Origin: Apostichopus japonicus
Lineage: Eukaryota > Echinodermata > Holothuroidea > Aspidochirotida > Stichopodidae
Direction: 5' to 3'
DNA: 64,000 nucleotides
Assembly (NCBI RefSeq): GCF_037975245.1
Contig: NC_092578.1
Span: forward strand, 19,133,321-19,197,320
Every line of letters begins with the position of its first letter. Position 1 is the first letter of the stretch. The notes below the pieces were generated by a model. That model was not told the DNA's origin and ran no database searches. It saw only the letters and a list, made by a program, of their open reading frames with translations. This document shows positions 1 to 11,727 of this stretch, in pieces. Made by a program: the position numbers and the translations under genes.

Positions 1-619
1 TCATCATATGGAATAATCATCATAAATTTGTATTTGTGCAGTATTTTTTTTCTATTCGGAAGCCTAGTCTGTCGCTCTATTATAATTTTATTTGTCTTCA
101 GTAAAACACAGGACTAGTGATATACTTCTGAATGGAAGAGAGTAGTTTACAGAGAATTGTGTTAACCTTGGTTAATGTTTTACTGATAGGTTAAATTCAA
201 GTCAAGTATACTATGCACTGTTCATTATTTGTTTTTTTACGACGGATGACACCATTTTAGGAGAGACGTGTCACCTAATTGACGCTTTAAAAGACAGCAT
301 CTAAGACAAAAGCTATTCATTAGTGATTTGAAAAATATGTTAATTCCTCCTCATTAGCTGGAAATAACTGATAGATCTGCAAAATGGAATTCAATCTATA
401 GGTAGTAGTAGTCAATATTCATGAGTGATGAAAAGTATGAATTCACAATTCAGAAGACATGAGTTTACAATTGCATGTGTGTATGTACATATAAATATAC
501 ATGAGTACTGGACAATATGGGTATTCAATCATTTTATTCAACAACCAAGAAGTCAAAAAGTTAGGCCAAGTCTTCCTGTTATAAAGGAAAACATCCAAGA
601 TTGATCGATAAAAATACAA
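1..619. other. No gene seen
   Basis: AT-rich sequence with no ORF of note, no recognisable protein similarity and no clear repeat. It ends at the 90-bp tandem array. Confidence 0.6.
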
Positions 620-1320
620 TCATTACTGGCTGGAAACAGCCATCAAGTTTACAATTGAGGTCATGTGGTCATGCTAGTGAATATTCAAAGTAATCATAAA
701 TATGTATTTATCACTAGCTGGAAGCACCAATCAGGTTTTACGATTGAGGTCATGAGTCCATGCTAGTGAATATTCAAAAGTAATCATAAATATGTATTCA
801 TCACTAGCTGGAAGCACCAATCAGGTTTTACGATTGAGGTCATGAGTCCATGCTAGTGAATATTCAAAAGTAATCATAAATATGTATTCATCACTAGCTG
901 GAAGCAGCAATCAAGTTTACAATTGAGGCCTTGTTTCCATGCTACTGAATATTCAAAAGTAATCATAAATATGTATTCATCACTAGCTGGAAGCATCAAT
1001 CAGGATTACAATTGAGGTCATGAGTCCATACTACTGAATATTTAAAAGTAATCATAAATATGTATTAATCACTAGCTGGAAGCAGCAATCAGGTTTTACG
1101 ATTGAGGACTTGTGTCCATGCTAGTGATTATTGAAAAGTAATCATAAATATGTATTCATCGCTAGATGAAAGCACCAATCAGGTTTATGATAAAGGTCAT
1201 GAGTCCATGCTACTGAATATTCAAAAGTAATCTTAAATATGTATTCATCACTAGCTGGAAGCAGCAATCAGGTTTTACGATTGAGGTCACGAGTCCATGC
1301 TTGTGAATATTCAGCAATAA
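620..1320. repeat. Tandem array, about 90-bp unit, eight copies
   Basis: The landmark TCACTAGCTGGAAGCA recurs near 711, 801, 891, 980, 1069, 1159 (as TCGCTAGATGAA) and 1248, with a diverged first copy near 625. Spacing is 89-90 bp. Each unit carries an ATTGAGGTCATGAGTCCATGC core and ends with AATCATAAATATGTATTCA. The two units starting at 711 and 801 are nearly identical, while outer copies have drifted, as expected from unequal exchange. Confidence 0.93.
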
Positions 1321-3809
1321 TTGAAACTAAGTACCCAATCAGCCGCATCCTGGCTAGAAAATTAACATATGAAATGTACTCTTTGTGAAGGATGTATGCG
1401 AAGGAAGTGTGTTCATGGAAGTGCACTTTCTATTGGATGTAGCAGTGTGATGTAGTAGTGTATCATAGACAGCATATGATATTTTCTCCGTTTAATTCAA
1501 GCTGAGATTGGATTATGGGGTTACATTCTATGATTGTAGTATCTTCTTGGTCATCGGCTGAAATGATTTTTTCTTTCCTTATATATAGATCATCAAAATC
1601 ACTAGACACACGGTCATCATTATCATTGTGGTGGTCACATGATCAACATAATGACGTAAGGTACTGAGCTGACAGGGGTCTCTCTCAGTTCATTGAAATA
1701 ATATTTGAATTTAGGCGCCCAGACTTGATTTTCTTCGTTGACTGCTCGTAGAAAGTTATCTATTACTAACGATTGAAGAAAGAAACATTCATGTAGTCTA
1801 GAGTTGTGACCATAAACTAATAATAACTATTGGATTAAAGTGTTTTACCTTAATTTATGATGATGATAAAGATGATGAAAGCTTTTCTCAGGAATGAAAT
1901 CAGTATTTATAATTTTACGTAAAGTGTGAAGTAAATCGTGCATAAGTTTAAGTAAAGCAAGCACACTGTTTGTTATGGTTCCTTATATGGCAAGTATTCT
2001 CCCCCGACATCCCCCCTCCTCTTTCTGTTTCCTTGACCTTGCCCCCTTCTTCCCCTCAACCTCAATCTAGAGAAAAGAGAGGAATATCTTCAGAATTCAA
2101 CATTGGATCTAAATCCAACAAAGTCATTAAAAGGCAGTAAGGTGATTTAAGTTTGCTTTATGCAACATGGATGATGACATCAGCTTATGTCCCAGCTGCA
2201 AGGAAATACTTGTTTAGTAGGTATGGTCTATGACTGATGTTTTGCATTGCTTGTGAGAAAGGTTAACTATGTACTTGTACAAGTACAGAACTGTGTGGAA
2301 CAAAATGCACATCATAATAATAATAATAATAATCAGCAGTTATTAATAATCAGCATTTATTTTCTTGTATGCCATAACTTGGGAACCACTACAAGCAGCA
2401 TACCACTTTATTTCTCATGTTTTGCTGCAAAGCATCATGTCAAAGTAATGTATAATTCTGGTGTATTCTGCAATCACAGAAAGTATGTATCTTTGAGCGT
2501 GTGTACAAAAACAGCAAACAGGGGCATGTCATTTGTTTTGTGTGAGTGAGTGACTTTGTGCGTTGCTATGATTGTGGATCTCGTTTAGCCCCTCCCCCCC
2601 ACCCATTCAACATTGCTATTAAACGTTAAAGAAACGGTCAATTCACTAGTTGCTTATCTTTCTTTTCAAAAAGGTCGTGTGGAATGAAGAGGTATGAATA
2701 ATGGAAACATTTACAAATGCAAAATATAAGGTTCTTTCATTCTTTGTTTAGTAAAAATAATAAAAGTGTTACTATTTTGTTCACCTCTTGTTGCTATAGA
2801 AACATTAATGACCAGTGTGGCAATATGAAATCAGTTTGCAGTGTTTTGTTGCTATGGTGATGATAGAATGAAAACTATAGCTTGCTGTGTTAACCCTGGC
2901 ATTACAAAAAATTGGCAGTAACTTAAATTATTACTTGTAGCAACTGGTGAGGAGAAATTTGGATGGGAGCTCTATGACAATGCTTCGTTAAATATAGATA
3001 AATTAAAAAAAAAGATTACAAAAAGAGAGAGGTAGATTAAAAGGAAAGGACGAAATCTAAAGAGACGATGATTTCAACGTTGAACAATGAAATTATTAAA
3101 AGAATCTTGCCGGTTTACTCAAGAAAAAGGTTTGCTGTACATACATATATATATAAATATATAAATAAATATATCAAAATGTATAATATTACGTGACGTT
3201 ATCAGACGTTAAGATGAAGACAAGGAGGATGACGATTATTGGAAGAAGAAAGATGAAGAAGAGGAGGAAGAAGAAGAAGAAGAAACAAAGACTGCTTGTA
3301 ACATATGTGTATTTTAGATCTTATGGAATACCATGTATAGAGACCCTCGGATTTATATAAAGCTATTGTACAGAAAGGTAGCCTATCCTTTTGGGAGCCG
3401 TCATTCAAAGAATGTTTATCAACTAATTAAATAATTCTTTCTTCTTTTTTTTGTTTGGATTTTCTGCACAGAGAAAAAAAAGTATGTATTAAAAAACAGC
3501 CTTGAAAGTACACTCAGATTTATGTGTATGTGTTTTCATTTGATTTCATGGTGGAGGGGAAACTTTGGTTCGGGTGTGAGGGAGGGAGGGAGGTGGCCAG
3601 GGGTATAAATGAAACTCATTTGCGTGGGTATCATATTATTGCAAGACAAATAATAGATCTAGGGCTTTGGTAGTTAACATACAAATAACTCATGAGACCT
3701 TACCCCTCCACCCAACCCTCCTCCGCTACCCTTTCCCCATCCCCCCGTACTGTGTGATTTTCAAAGCCAGACGTCTGAGTGATTCCTTGCAATGGTGTAA
3801 ACAAGTGAA
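1321..3809. other. No gene seen
   Basis: AT-rich intergenic sequence with short simple repeats: (AAT)n near 2317, a purine-rich GAAGAAGAGG stretch near 3240-3290, (TA)n near 3145, and pyrimidine or C-rich runs near 2005-2060 and 2588. The ORFs here are short and match nothing I recognise. Confidence 0.55.
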
Positions 3810-5800
3810 AATGTATATATGGATGGAAGTATTAATATACAATTTTATTGATCAGTTTCTTATAAATTATACCCGACATCAATTTTTTATAATTCCTTAT
3901 ACATTGATAGAAATACGTACGCCGATTAAAGCTAAAAATTCCAATTTTAGGATCTCGAGGGAAATCTAGAATACGCATAACCAGCTTGGCAGAAACTTGA
4001 CGAAAATCCATAATTCAGCTTTAAGAATCCCCATAAGCACCCTGACGTAAATTTAAGAAATTCCATTTTTGGTCCGAATTCGACAATTTTGTAAGGCTAA
4101 CCCTTATCATTTTTTCAAATTTTGGCCAAAATCACTTTTTCAATTCTTCCCAAAATGATGTATTTGGGATAGAGCGCTCTCCTCTTTACATATCAGGTAT
4201 AATTATCTTCATATTGTTTCCCATGGAAAGAAAAATACCATAAATATTTATTCATTGTCTTATGATATTAAAACAGCGAAATGAAGCTTTGAAATCCCTG
4301 GAAATCCACTTGAGACTTGAGGAAAATCCATAACTGAGCTTTAAGAATCCCCATAAGCACCCTGACGTAAATTTAAGAAATTCCATTTTTGGTCCAAATT
4401 CGACAATTTTGTAAGGCTATACCCTTATCATTTTTTCAAATTTTGGCCCAAATCACGACTTTTTCAATTCTTCCCAAAATGATGTATTTGGAGTAGAGCG
4501 CTCTCCTCTTTACATATCAGGTATAATTATCTTCATATTGTTTCCCATGGAAAGAAAAATACCATAAATATTTATTCATTGTTTTATGATATTGAAAAAG
4601 CCAAAATGAAGCTTAGAAATCCCTGGAAATCCACTTGAGACTTGGGGAAAATCCGTAACTGAGCTTTAAGAATCCCCATAAGCACCCTGACGTAAATTAA
4701 AGAAATTCCATTTTTGGTCCAAATTAAGGCAAACCCCTTATCATTTTTCAAATTTTGGCCAAAATCACGACTTTTTCAATTTTTCCCAAAATGATGTATT
4801 TGGAGTAGAGCACTCTTCTCTTTTAATATCAGGTATAATTATCTTCATATTGTTTCCCATGGAAAGAAAAGTACCATAAATATTTATTCATTGTTTTATG
4901 ATATTGAAAAAGCCAAAATGAAGCTTTGAAATCCCTGGAAATCCACTTGAGACTTTAAGAATCCCCATAAGCACCCTGACGTAAATTAAAGAAATTCCAT
5001 TTTTGGTCCAAATTAAGGCAAACCCCTTATCATTTTTTCAAATTTTGGCCCAAATCACGACTTTTTCAATTCTTCCCAAAATGATGTATTTGGAGTAGAG
5101 CACTCTTCTCTTTTAATATCACGTATAATTATCTTCATATTGTTTCCCATGGAAAGAAAAATACCATAAATATTTATTCATTGTCTTATGATATTGAAAA
5201 AGCCAAAATGAAGCTTTGAAATCCCTGGAAATCCACTTGAGACTTGAGGAAAATCCATAACTGAGCTTTAAGAATCCCCATAAGCACCCTGGCATAAATT
5301 TAAGAAATTCCATTTTTGGTCCAAATTCGACAATTTTGTAAGGCTATACCCTTATCATTTTTTCAAATTTTGGCCAAAATCACGACTTTTTTAATTCTTC
5401 CCAAAATGATGTAAACGCAGTGGAGCGCTCTCCATCTCCATCCGCATAAACACTCTGACTTAAATTAATAATAATAATATTTTCCTTCTAATTTCTTCCA
5501 TATTAATAGAAGAAAACTATTTTAGATATACGATTTTAATGATCATTTTACTATAAATTCTACTCCGATTGAAGCTTCAAATTCAAAGGAACTCCACTTT
5601 TATCATCTCCAGGGAAATTGATGATTAAGCTTAAAAAAATACATATAAGCATCCTGGCAGAAATCAGAGACAAAAACATTTGTGGTCGATTTTTTTAAGG
5701 CAATATATTCTCACATTTTTTCAAACTTTGAGCAAAATCGCGACTTTTTCAATTCTTCCCAAAATTCTGTAAATGGATTTTAGCGCTCTTCTCTTCGGCA
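3810..5800. repeat. Tandem array, about 320-bp unit, with degenerate ends
   Basis: The landmark AAGCACCCTGACGTAAAT recurs at 4035, 4355, 4680, 4969 and 5282, so spacings are 320, 325, 289 and 313 bp. The short interval lacks about 30 bp around the GAGGAAAATCCATAACTGAG segment. Each full unit also contains TTTCCCATGGAAAGAAAAAT and GATGTATTTGGAGTAGAGCGC. The flanks at 3810-4030 and 5490-5790 are much more diverged copies (AAGCATCCTGGCAGAAAT at 5647). The core copies are close to identical over long stretches. Confidence 0.93.
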
Positions 5801-6690
5801 TAATTTTGTTCTAATTCCTTCCAGAGTGATAGAAATAAAACTAAGGAACTCCACTATAGTCTTCAAAACTCTAAAACCTTTATAGTTTTTGATCCAACCC
5901 GGAAACAAGACATACAATGAATTGATTGTGATATACACCAGTTTATTTATTAAATCTAGAATCATGATAATAATACATTTACAGAAATATTTAGTCCATA
6001 AATAAAGCAATAGCATGTGAAACAATGTTAGCCTAACAATAACTTATTCACTAATAAATCTATCATCTTTATTGATAGTATTTTAATGGCATGCATAATT
6101 GGTATTCGATATTCTCTGACTTAAAGGTTAATTAAAATATTTAAAAAGTATAGTAGCTACTAGCTACTGTACTTGTCTCCACATGTTACTGAATATATTA
6201 TATATTACTACAAAAGTGTCTGTTTTTCATTTCGTAGGCCGACTTAACAAATGGACATTTTCGACTCATCATTTAACTGTAACAATTATAACATGGCTTA
6301 AAATGTTAAAAATCTTAAAGAACATATGATAAATCAAAAACATGAAAGGTAGTTACTGAAAACAGACCACCCCTCATGAGAAGATTGTAAAATGCCAACA
6401 ATTTAAAATTCAATATGTTATGGAGACAAAGGAAGTGAAAAATCCTTCAAAAATACTTACAATATTAAAACAAAAGTGTGTGAGTCTGTTATACTCGAAT
6501 ATTTGTTTCCTGTAAGGCTTGTTAAAAATTGTGTTAAACTTAAGGTTTGTGATTTTTTGATGAAGAATTCATTATCTCTTTTCACCCTCCTTTTAACCCA
6601 CTCCACCCAGCCACTGAAAAAACACCCTCTCCTTCCCCCCAGCAACCCCCCCCCACAAAAAGGCACCCCTTAAATCAACAAACATACAGA
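5801..6690. other. No gene seen
   Basis: AT-rich intergenic DNA. A C-rich run lies at 6585-6670. No convincing coding sequence. Confidence 0.55.
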
Positions 6691-6699
6691 GGTTCAAAA

Positions 6700-6846
6700 T
6701 CAATTGAAACTGTGTTAATGTTAAAACAGAGTTAATATTGAAACTGTGTTAATGTTAAAACGGAGTTAATATTGAAACTGTGTTAATGTTTAAACTGTGT
6801 TAATGTTGATACTGTGTAAATGTTGATACTGTGTCAATGTTGATAC
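6700..6846. repeat. 17-bp minisatellite, short array
   Basis: Eight or nine diverged units of GAAACTGTGTTAATGTT. The array is preceded by AACATACAGAGGTTCAAAATCAATT, nearly identical to the sequence preceding the longer array at 8566, so the two arrays are relatives rather than independent simple repeats. Confidence 0.88.
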
Positions 6847-7429
6847 CACCCTCTCCTCCCTCAACCCCCCTCCCCCCCTCCCTTAAAAAACGAACTTCAC
6901 AAACCAACAATACATCAAGTGAACATTAAGTGACTGTATAATTATTGTTCTTGTACACAAAAAAACAATACATCAAGTGAACATTAATTGATTGTTGTTC
7001 CTGGTCGATTCTAAATTTCTTTCTACCAGAAATAGTTGCATAGTACTTATCATTTAATCACATGCAAAAAGCAACTTCGAAATGAAAAAAAAATATATGT
7101 ATATTTTCATTTGCTTGGAAAACTATTTTACTATTACCAGGTTAACGAGCTGTTAGTATAAGACTTCGGTTTTGGACATGTTAACAAAATGTATCAAAAT
7201 CAACACAACAAAAATTACATAAAATGATTATAGCACATAAAACAAAAATGATATCACACGCTATATGCAAGAAATATTTTTCGTATTAGCTAAATGTTAA
7301 CAGAAACCTCTCTTGATTGCTAAGAGACAGTATCAGGAAGCACACAGAAGAAGCCAAGAATATACGGAAGTTTTACAAAAGCATCTTGTGGTTACCAAGT
7401 ACGATAGGTATACAGAATATACAAAGTCT
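6847..7429. other. No gene seen
   Basis: Intergenic DNA containing a C-rich run (6848-6885) and two near-identical stretches, AACAATACATCAAGTGAACATTAA, at about 6906 and 6964, which form a 58-bp direct duplication. Confidence 0.6.
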
Positions 7430-7765
7430 GCAGAAGTGTACAGATGTATTGAAAGTACACAGAAGTATACATAAGTATACAAGCACACAGAAGTATACAG
7501 TTTACAGTAGTATACAAAGTATACATAAGTATACAAAGTACACAGAAGAATACATAAGTATACAGAAGTATACATAAGTATACAAGTACACAGAAGTATG
7601 CAAAATATACATAAGTATACAAGTACACAGAAGTATACAAAGTATACATAAGTATACAGAAGTATACCAGTATACAGTAGTATACATAAGTATACAAGTA
7701 CACAGAAGTATACCAGTATACAGAAGTATACAAAGTACACAGAAGTATACATAAGTATACAATCA
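7430..7765. repeat. AGTATAC-based minisatellite
   Basis: Compound tandem repeat of short AGTATACA, AGTACACAG and TAAGTATAC blocks, about 335 bp long. The repeat opens several frames on both strands at once, giving Tyr/Ile/Leu/Val-rich translations that are products of the repeat and not genes. Confidence 0.93.
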
Positions 7766-8565
7766 TGGATTAAAATATTAAAATAAGGAAGCTAACAAAA
7801 GAAGGATAATGATTTTCACAGGAGAAGGGTTCTCACAAGGAACCCTGTTCCGGGTATAATTAATAAACACGATCCTATTTGTCCAACAATGAAAAGCAAT
7901 TATATACACACACATGAGAAAAGAGAGCCCAAATTATACATGTTATTACCTAATTTAAAACTTAGAAAAACAATCTCTTCTGATTTCATTTTTTTAATTT
8001 TTTTAATAGTTACAAATTTTGAAAAGAATGAAAGACTAACAAATACAAAAATATAGAAAACCGAAATAAATATTGCTACTTACTTCTAGGAAAAATTAAG
8101 CTGAAAAATTTCAATAAAAATAAATATTTACTACTTTGATCTTCGTATTCGATGAAATTGGCACACACAAGGTAAGTAATCAGCCACTGATTAGAGCTTA
8201 TGAAGGTATAGTTGAATAAGTGATCTGGCCACACAATGCATTGTTAGTGACATTAACTGGCAAAATGATTTGGAATGAAATATATTGATATTCATGCAGG
8301 TTGATGCTTTAGATGTTATGGAGATAGCCCTTCAGTAGTTGACCCCGCAGTAGGGGTCAAATTTGTACTCTAACCACTGATATTACCCTGCATATAACTT
8401 GACAGAGTAGTAGCAGGTATTAATGGCAGTGCTGCATAACGCATAGTGATATGGTTTTGCATGGTTTCCTTACATTTAACATATCTAGACTAACTGTTCA
8501 GCGATTCTGACGTCTGATACAAGACCATAGGGTCATATGCAAACATACAGAGGTACAAAAGCAAT
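7766..8565. other. No gene seen
   Basis: AT-rich intergenic DNA. The last 25 bases (CAAACATACAGAGGTACAAAAGCAATT) are the shared leader of the 17-bp minisatellite. Confidence 0.55.
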
Positions 8566-9290
8566 TGAAACTGTGTTAATGTTGAAACTGTGTTAATGTT
8601 GAAACTGTGTTAATGTTGAAACTGTGTTAATGTTGAAACTGTGTTAATGTTGGTACTGTGTTGATGTTGATACTGTGTTAATGTTGATACTGTGTTAATG
8701 TTGAAACTGTGTTAATGTTGAAACTGTGTTAATGTTGGTACTGTGTTGATGTTGATACTGTGTTAATGTTGATACTGTGTTAATGTTGAAACTGTGTTAA
8801 TGTTGAAACTGTGTTAATGTTGGTACTGTGTTAATGTTGATACTGTGTTAATGTTGGTACTGTGTTAATGTTGATACTGTGTTAATGTTGGTACTATGTT
8901 AATGTTGATACTGTGTTAATGTTGGTACTGTGTTAATGTTGATACTGTGTTAATGTTGAAACTGTGTTAATGTTGGTACTATGTTAATGTTGGTACTGTG
9001 TTAATGTTGGTACTGTGTTGATGTTGAAACTGTGTTAATGTTGATACTGTGTTAATGTTGGTACTATGTTAATGTTGGTACTGTGTTAATGTTGGTACTG
9101 TGTTAATGTTGATACTGTGTTAATGTTGGTACTATGTTAATGTTGATACTGTGTTAATGCTGAAACTGTGTTGATGGTGATACTGTGTTAATCTTGAAAC
9201 TGCGTTGATGTTGAAACTGTGTTGTTGTTGAAACTGTGTTAATGTTGATACTGTGTAAATGCTGAAATTGTGCTAATGTTGAAACGACAA
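8566..9290. repeat. 17-bp minisatellite, about 42 units, with higher-order order
   Basis: Continuous head-to-tail units of GAAACTGTGTTAATGTT. Variants differ mainly at the first three bases (GAA, GAT or GGT) and by TTAATG versus TTGATG. A five-unit block (GGT, GAT, GAT, GAA, GAA; 85 bp) occurs twice in succession near 8651-8820, and further right GGT and GAT units alternate. Units at the right edge (9150-9290) are the most diverged. Confidence 0.95.
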
Positions 9291-11727
9291 GAACTGGTCT
9301 GATCCGTAACGTAAACACGCCCTAAGAGATATCTTGCACCGTCCAAGCATTGCTAAAATTTCTTGAAAGAAAATATATTTTCAAAAGATATAACAGTTTG
9401 ATTGCTAATGATCTTCAGGAAATATTAATTATTAATCTGTAGTATTGAGATAGAGAGAAAAGCTTCTTTGTATACCCTCTGAGCCCTAAAAAATGAGTTT
9501 AGTATCAAGCAAACAAAAGTTGCTTAAAACAAGCCTGGAACTAAATACCTCCTTCACACCCTATCCTGAGCCCACCCCTCCCCATCACCAACCCTTAAAC
9601 CATCAATAACCAGATTGATTTCAAGGTCTACCCAGTTGGAATAATAACTTAAGCTCTTTGTTAATAACTATTTAGGATTTGTTGTCTAATCGCTTCTCAC
9701 ATACCAGCTCTTACCCTCAACAGCTTAACACACCCTCCACCCCCCACCCCCCCCCTGCCCACCTCCTTCCAAGTTTTGCTTTTAGGATATGAATACATCC
9801 TAAAGAAATAGGACCAATCCTAACTCATCATATAAGTCTACACCACAGCTCTAGGAATGGAGGCAGAGGTGCCTAATTCAAGAAGTAATAAGTCATCTTT
9901 AATTTCACCTCTGAAAGGGCTAGTTGATAAAAAGTTGACAAATCAAACCTTTAATTTTTGATAGACAGCTAGTGTAAAGTGACTGACATGTTTAAAGGTA
10001 CCATGTTTACACGTGAGATCCTCTTGTAACGGTACAACTAGCTACATGGAATGTTCTGAACCAAATACTGACTTAAGTTTGTGTCAATTTATCTTAGATG
10101 TCACCGATGCCTGGAATTTTAAGCACTCCTACAGCATTTTTCCTATGCAATTAAGAACTGGTCACCTTGCATTATAGAATAAAACAAGAATTATTGTCAC
10201 AACCGAGTAACATATAACAAATAGAATCAGTATTGAAGATAGAAATTCAGTCCAGAGGTCTGTAGGAGGGTGAGTTTGCGTGGGGGGGGGGGGCAGAGGT
10301 GCAGTCCATATATCCCAATGAAACTTACAGATTGAGTTATGGTAACCTAACATCAACAAACGTTTACCAAAAAATACTTTAATTCCTAACTACACCCCTA
10401 TGAACATAGGATGCACTGAATTTGACTTTTAGCATTGACAGGAAGCAAACTAGATGACTGCCCTCTCTTGATGCTGCAAAAATAGCTTTAAAAAGGTAAG
10501 CACACTAGACCTTCAATTTCTGCTTTATAAATTTTGTACAGCAAAGTTATGTAAGTATGTAAGTAAATATGTAACTAGCAGATAACTTTCTGAAGTTTTA
10601 TTCTGTTATGCAAAACTTGGGTAGAAAGTTCCTATCACATATTTAATATTACTGTCTGATCGTATAACCAAGATTGCTTCCTTTAACCTCTGACCTCATA
10701 AATGTCTCCATTGTACACACGTTATCCTGCTAGTCCATGCAGGGTACAAAAACAGCACACGAAATACCATGACTGATTTTGATACTAACAGGAAATGAGT
10801 TTCAAAATTTTGTTATTGTTAATATGTGTTTTTTACATGAAATGCAAAATATCTTCATCAAGGAGTCAAAGGTCAAATCACCATGAATATTCACTAAGTA
10901 ATTATTTTTTCACTTTTAAATTCTCTAGAGTTATTAAAATAATACTGCAAAGAGCTGTACCCACGTAACTGGCATATTCAATGATATCATCACATTAAGC
11001 ACTTAAACATATTAAGGAAATTCCTTTTTGGCCAACTTTAAATGCACACTTACATTTGCAGCTACCGATAAAAGATTTCTTAAAGAGACCTTCAAAACAC
11101 AGTGGGCAGGGTGCGGCCAGCGACCGGCATGCAAATTTTCTGCAGCTCACGATAAGGTCCTCAGCACCATTTTTAATACAGGCTGCTAAACCTTATATCG
11201 AGCAATATATTTATCCAACCATAACTCTGAAAGAATTGCACTGAATGATGAAAGGGAAAAAAACTATGGAAAGTACTTTGCGGAGTTCATTACACATGGA
11301 CAATGCATGTAGAATTGTTTATGTTCAATACAATGTAATATTTTCAATTTTGTTCGTGGGAACCAGACCATCCTTAGATGATGCGGACCATGAATAGGGT
11401 CCAAAAATATAAAATATGGTCTAAACTGTTACAGGATCATTCAAATTTCACCTGCTGAAGTTTGTTAGCCACGTTCAGATACTCACGGTTGATTGCTTAG
11501 AATGTGAAACACGACAGAAAACTTAACCAGTCTCTGTTGCCACAATGCGAGCCATCTGTGACCCCAAACACCCTTTATCTAGACTATAAGGTCATACCAT
11601 TCAGGACCAATGTAATAACTTTTACCCCAAAACACAAGAAAAGGTTAGATCGTTGTAAATTTTAGAATATCGAACCTGAGTTCCAATTGGAGACCAGTTT
11701 AATTGAAAACAAGCATGTTTCTTAAAC
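9291..11727. other. No gene seen; INPP1 downstream region
   Basis: Intergenic DNA with C-rich runs (9728-9760) and a G-run at 10279-10291. The part nearest 11727 is expected to include the INPP1 3' UTR. A minus-strand AATAAA (TTTATT at 10597-10602) lies 1.1 kb past the stop, but it cannot be assigned without transcript data. A 62-codon plus-strand ORF at 11056-11244 is not recognised. Confidence 0.5.

Noticed and set aside
7333-7766. Overlapping Tyr/Cys/Leu-rich ORFs on the minus strand
   Set aside because: They are translations of the AGTATAC minisatellite in several frames.
620-9290. Possible CRISPR-like arrays
   Set aside because: Repeats are contiguous or drift gradually, with no unique spacers of constant length, and the window is eukaryotic.
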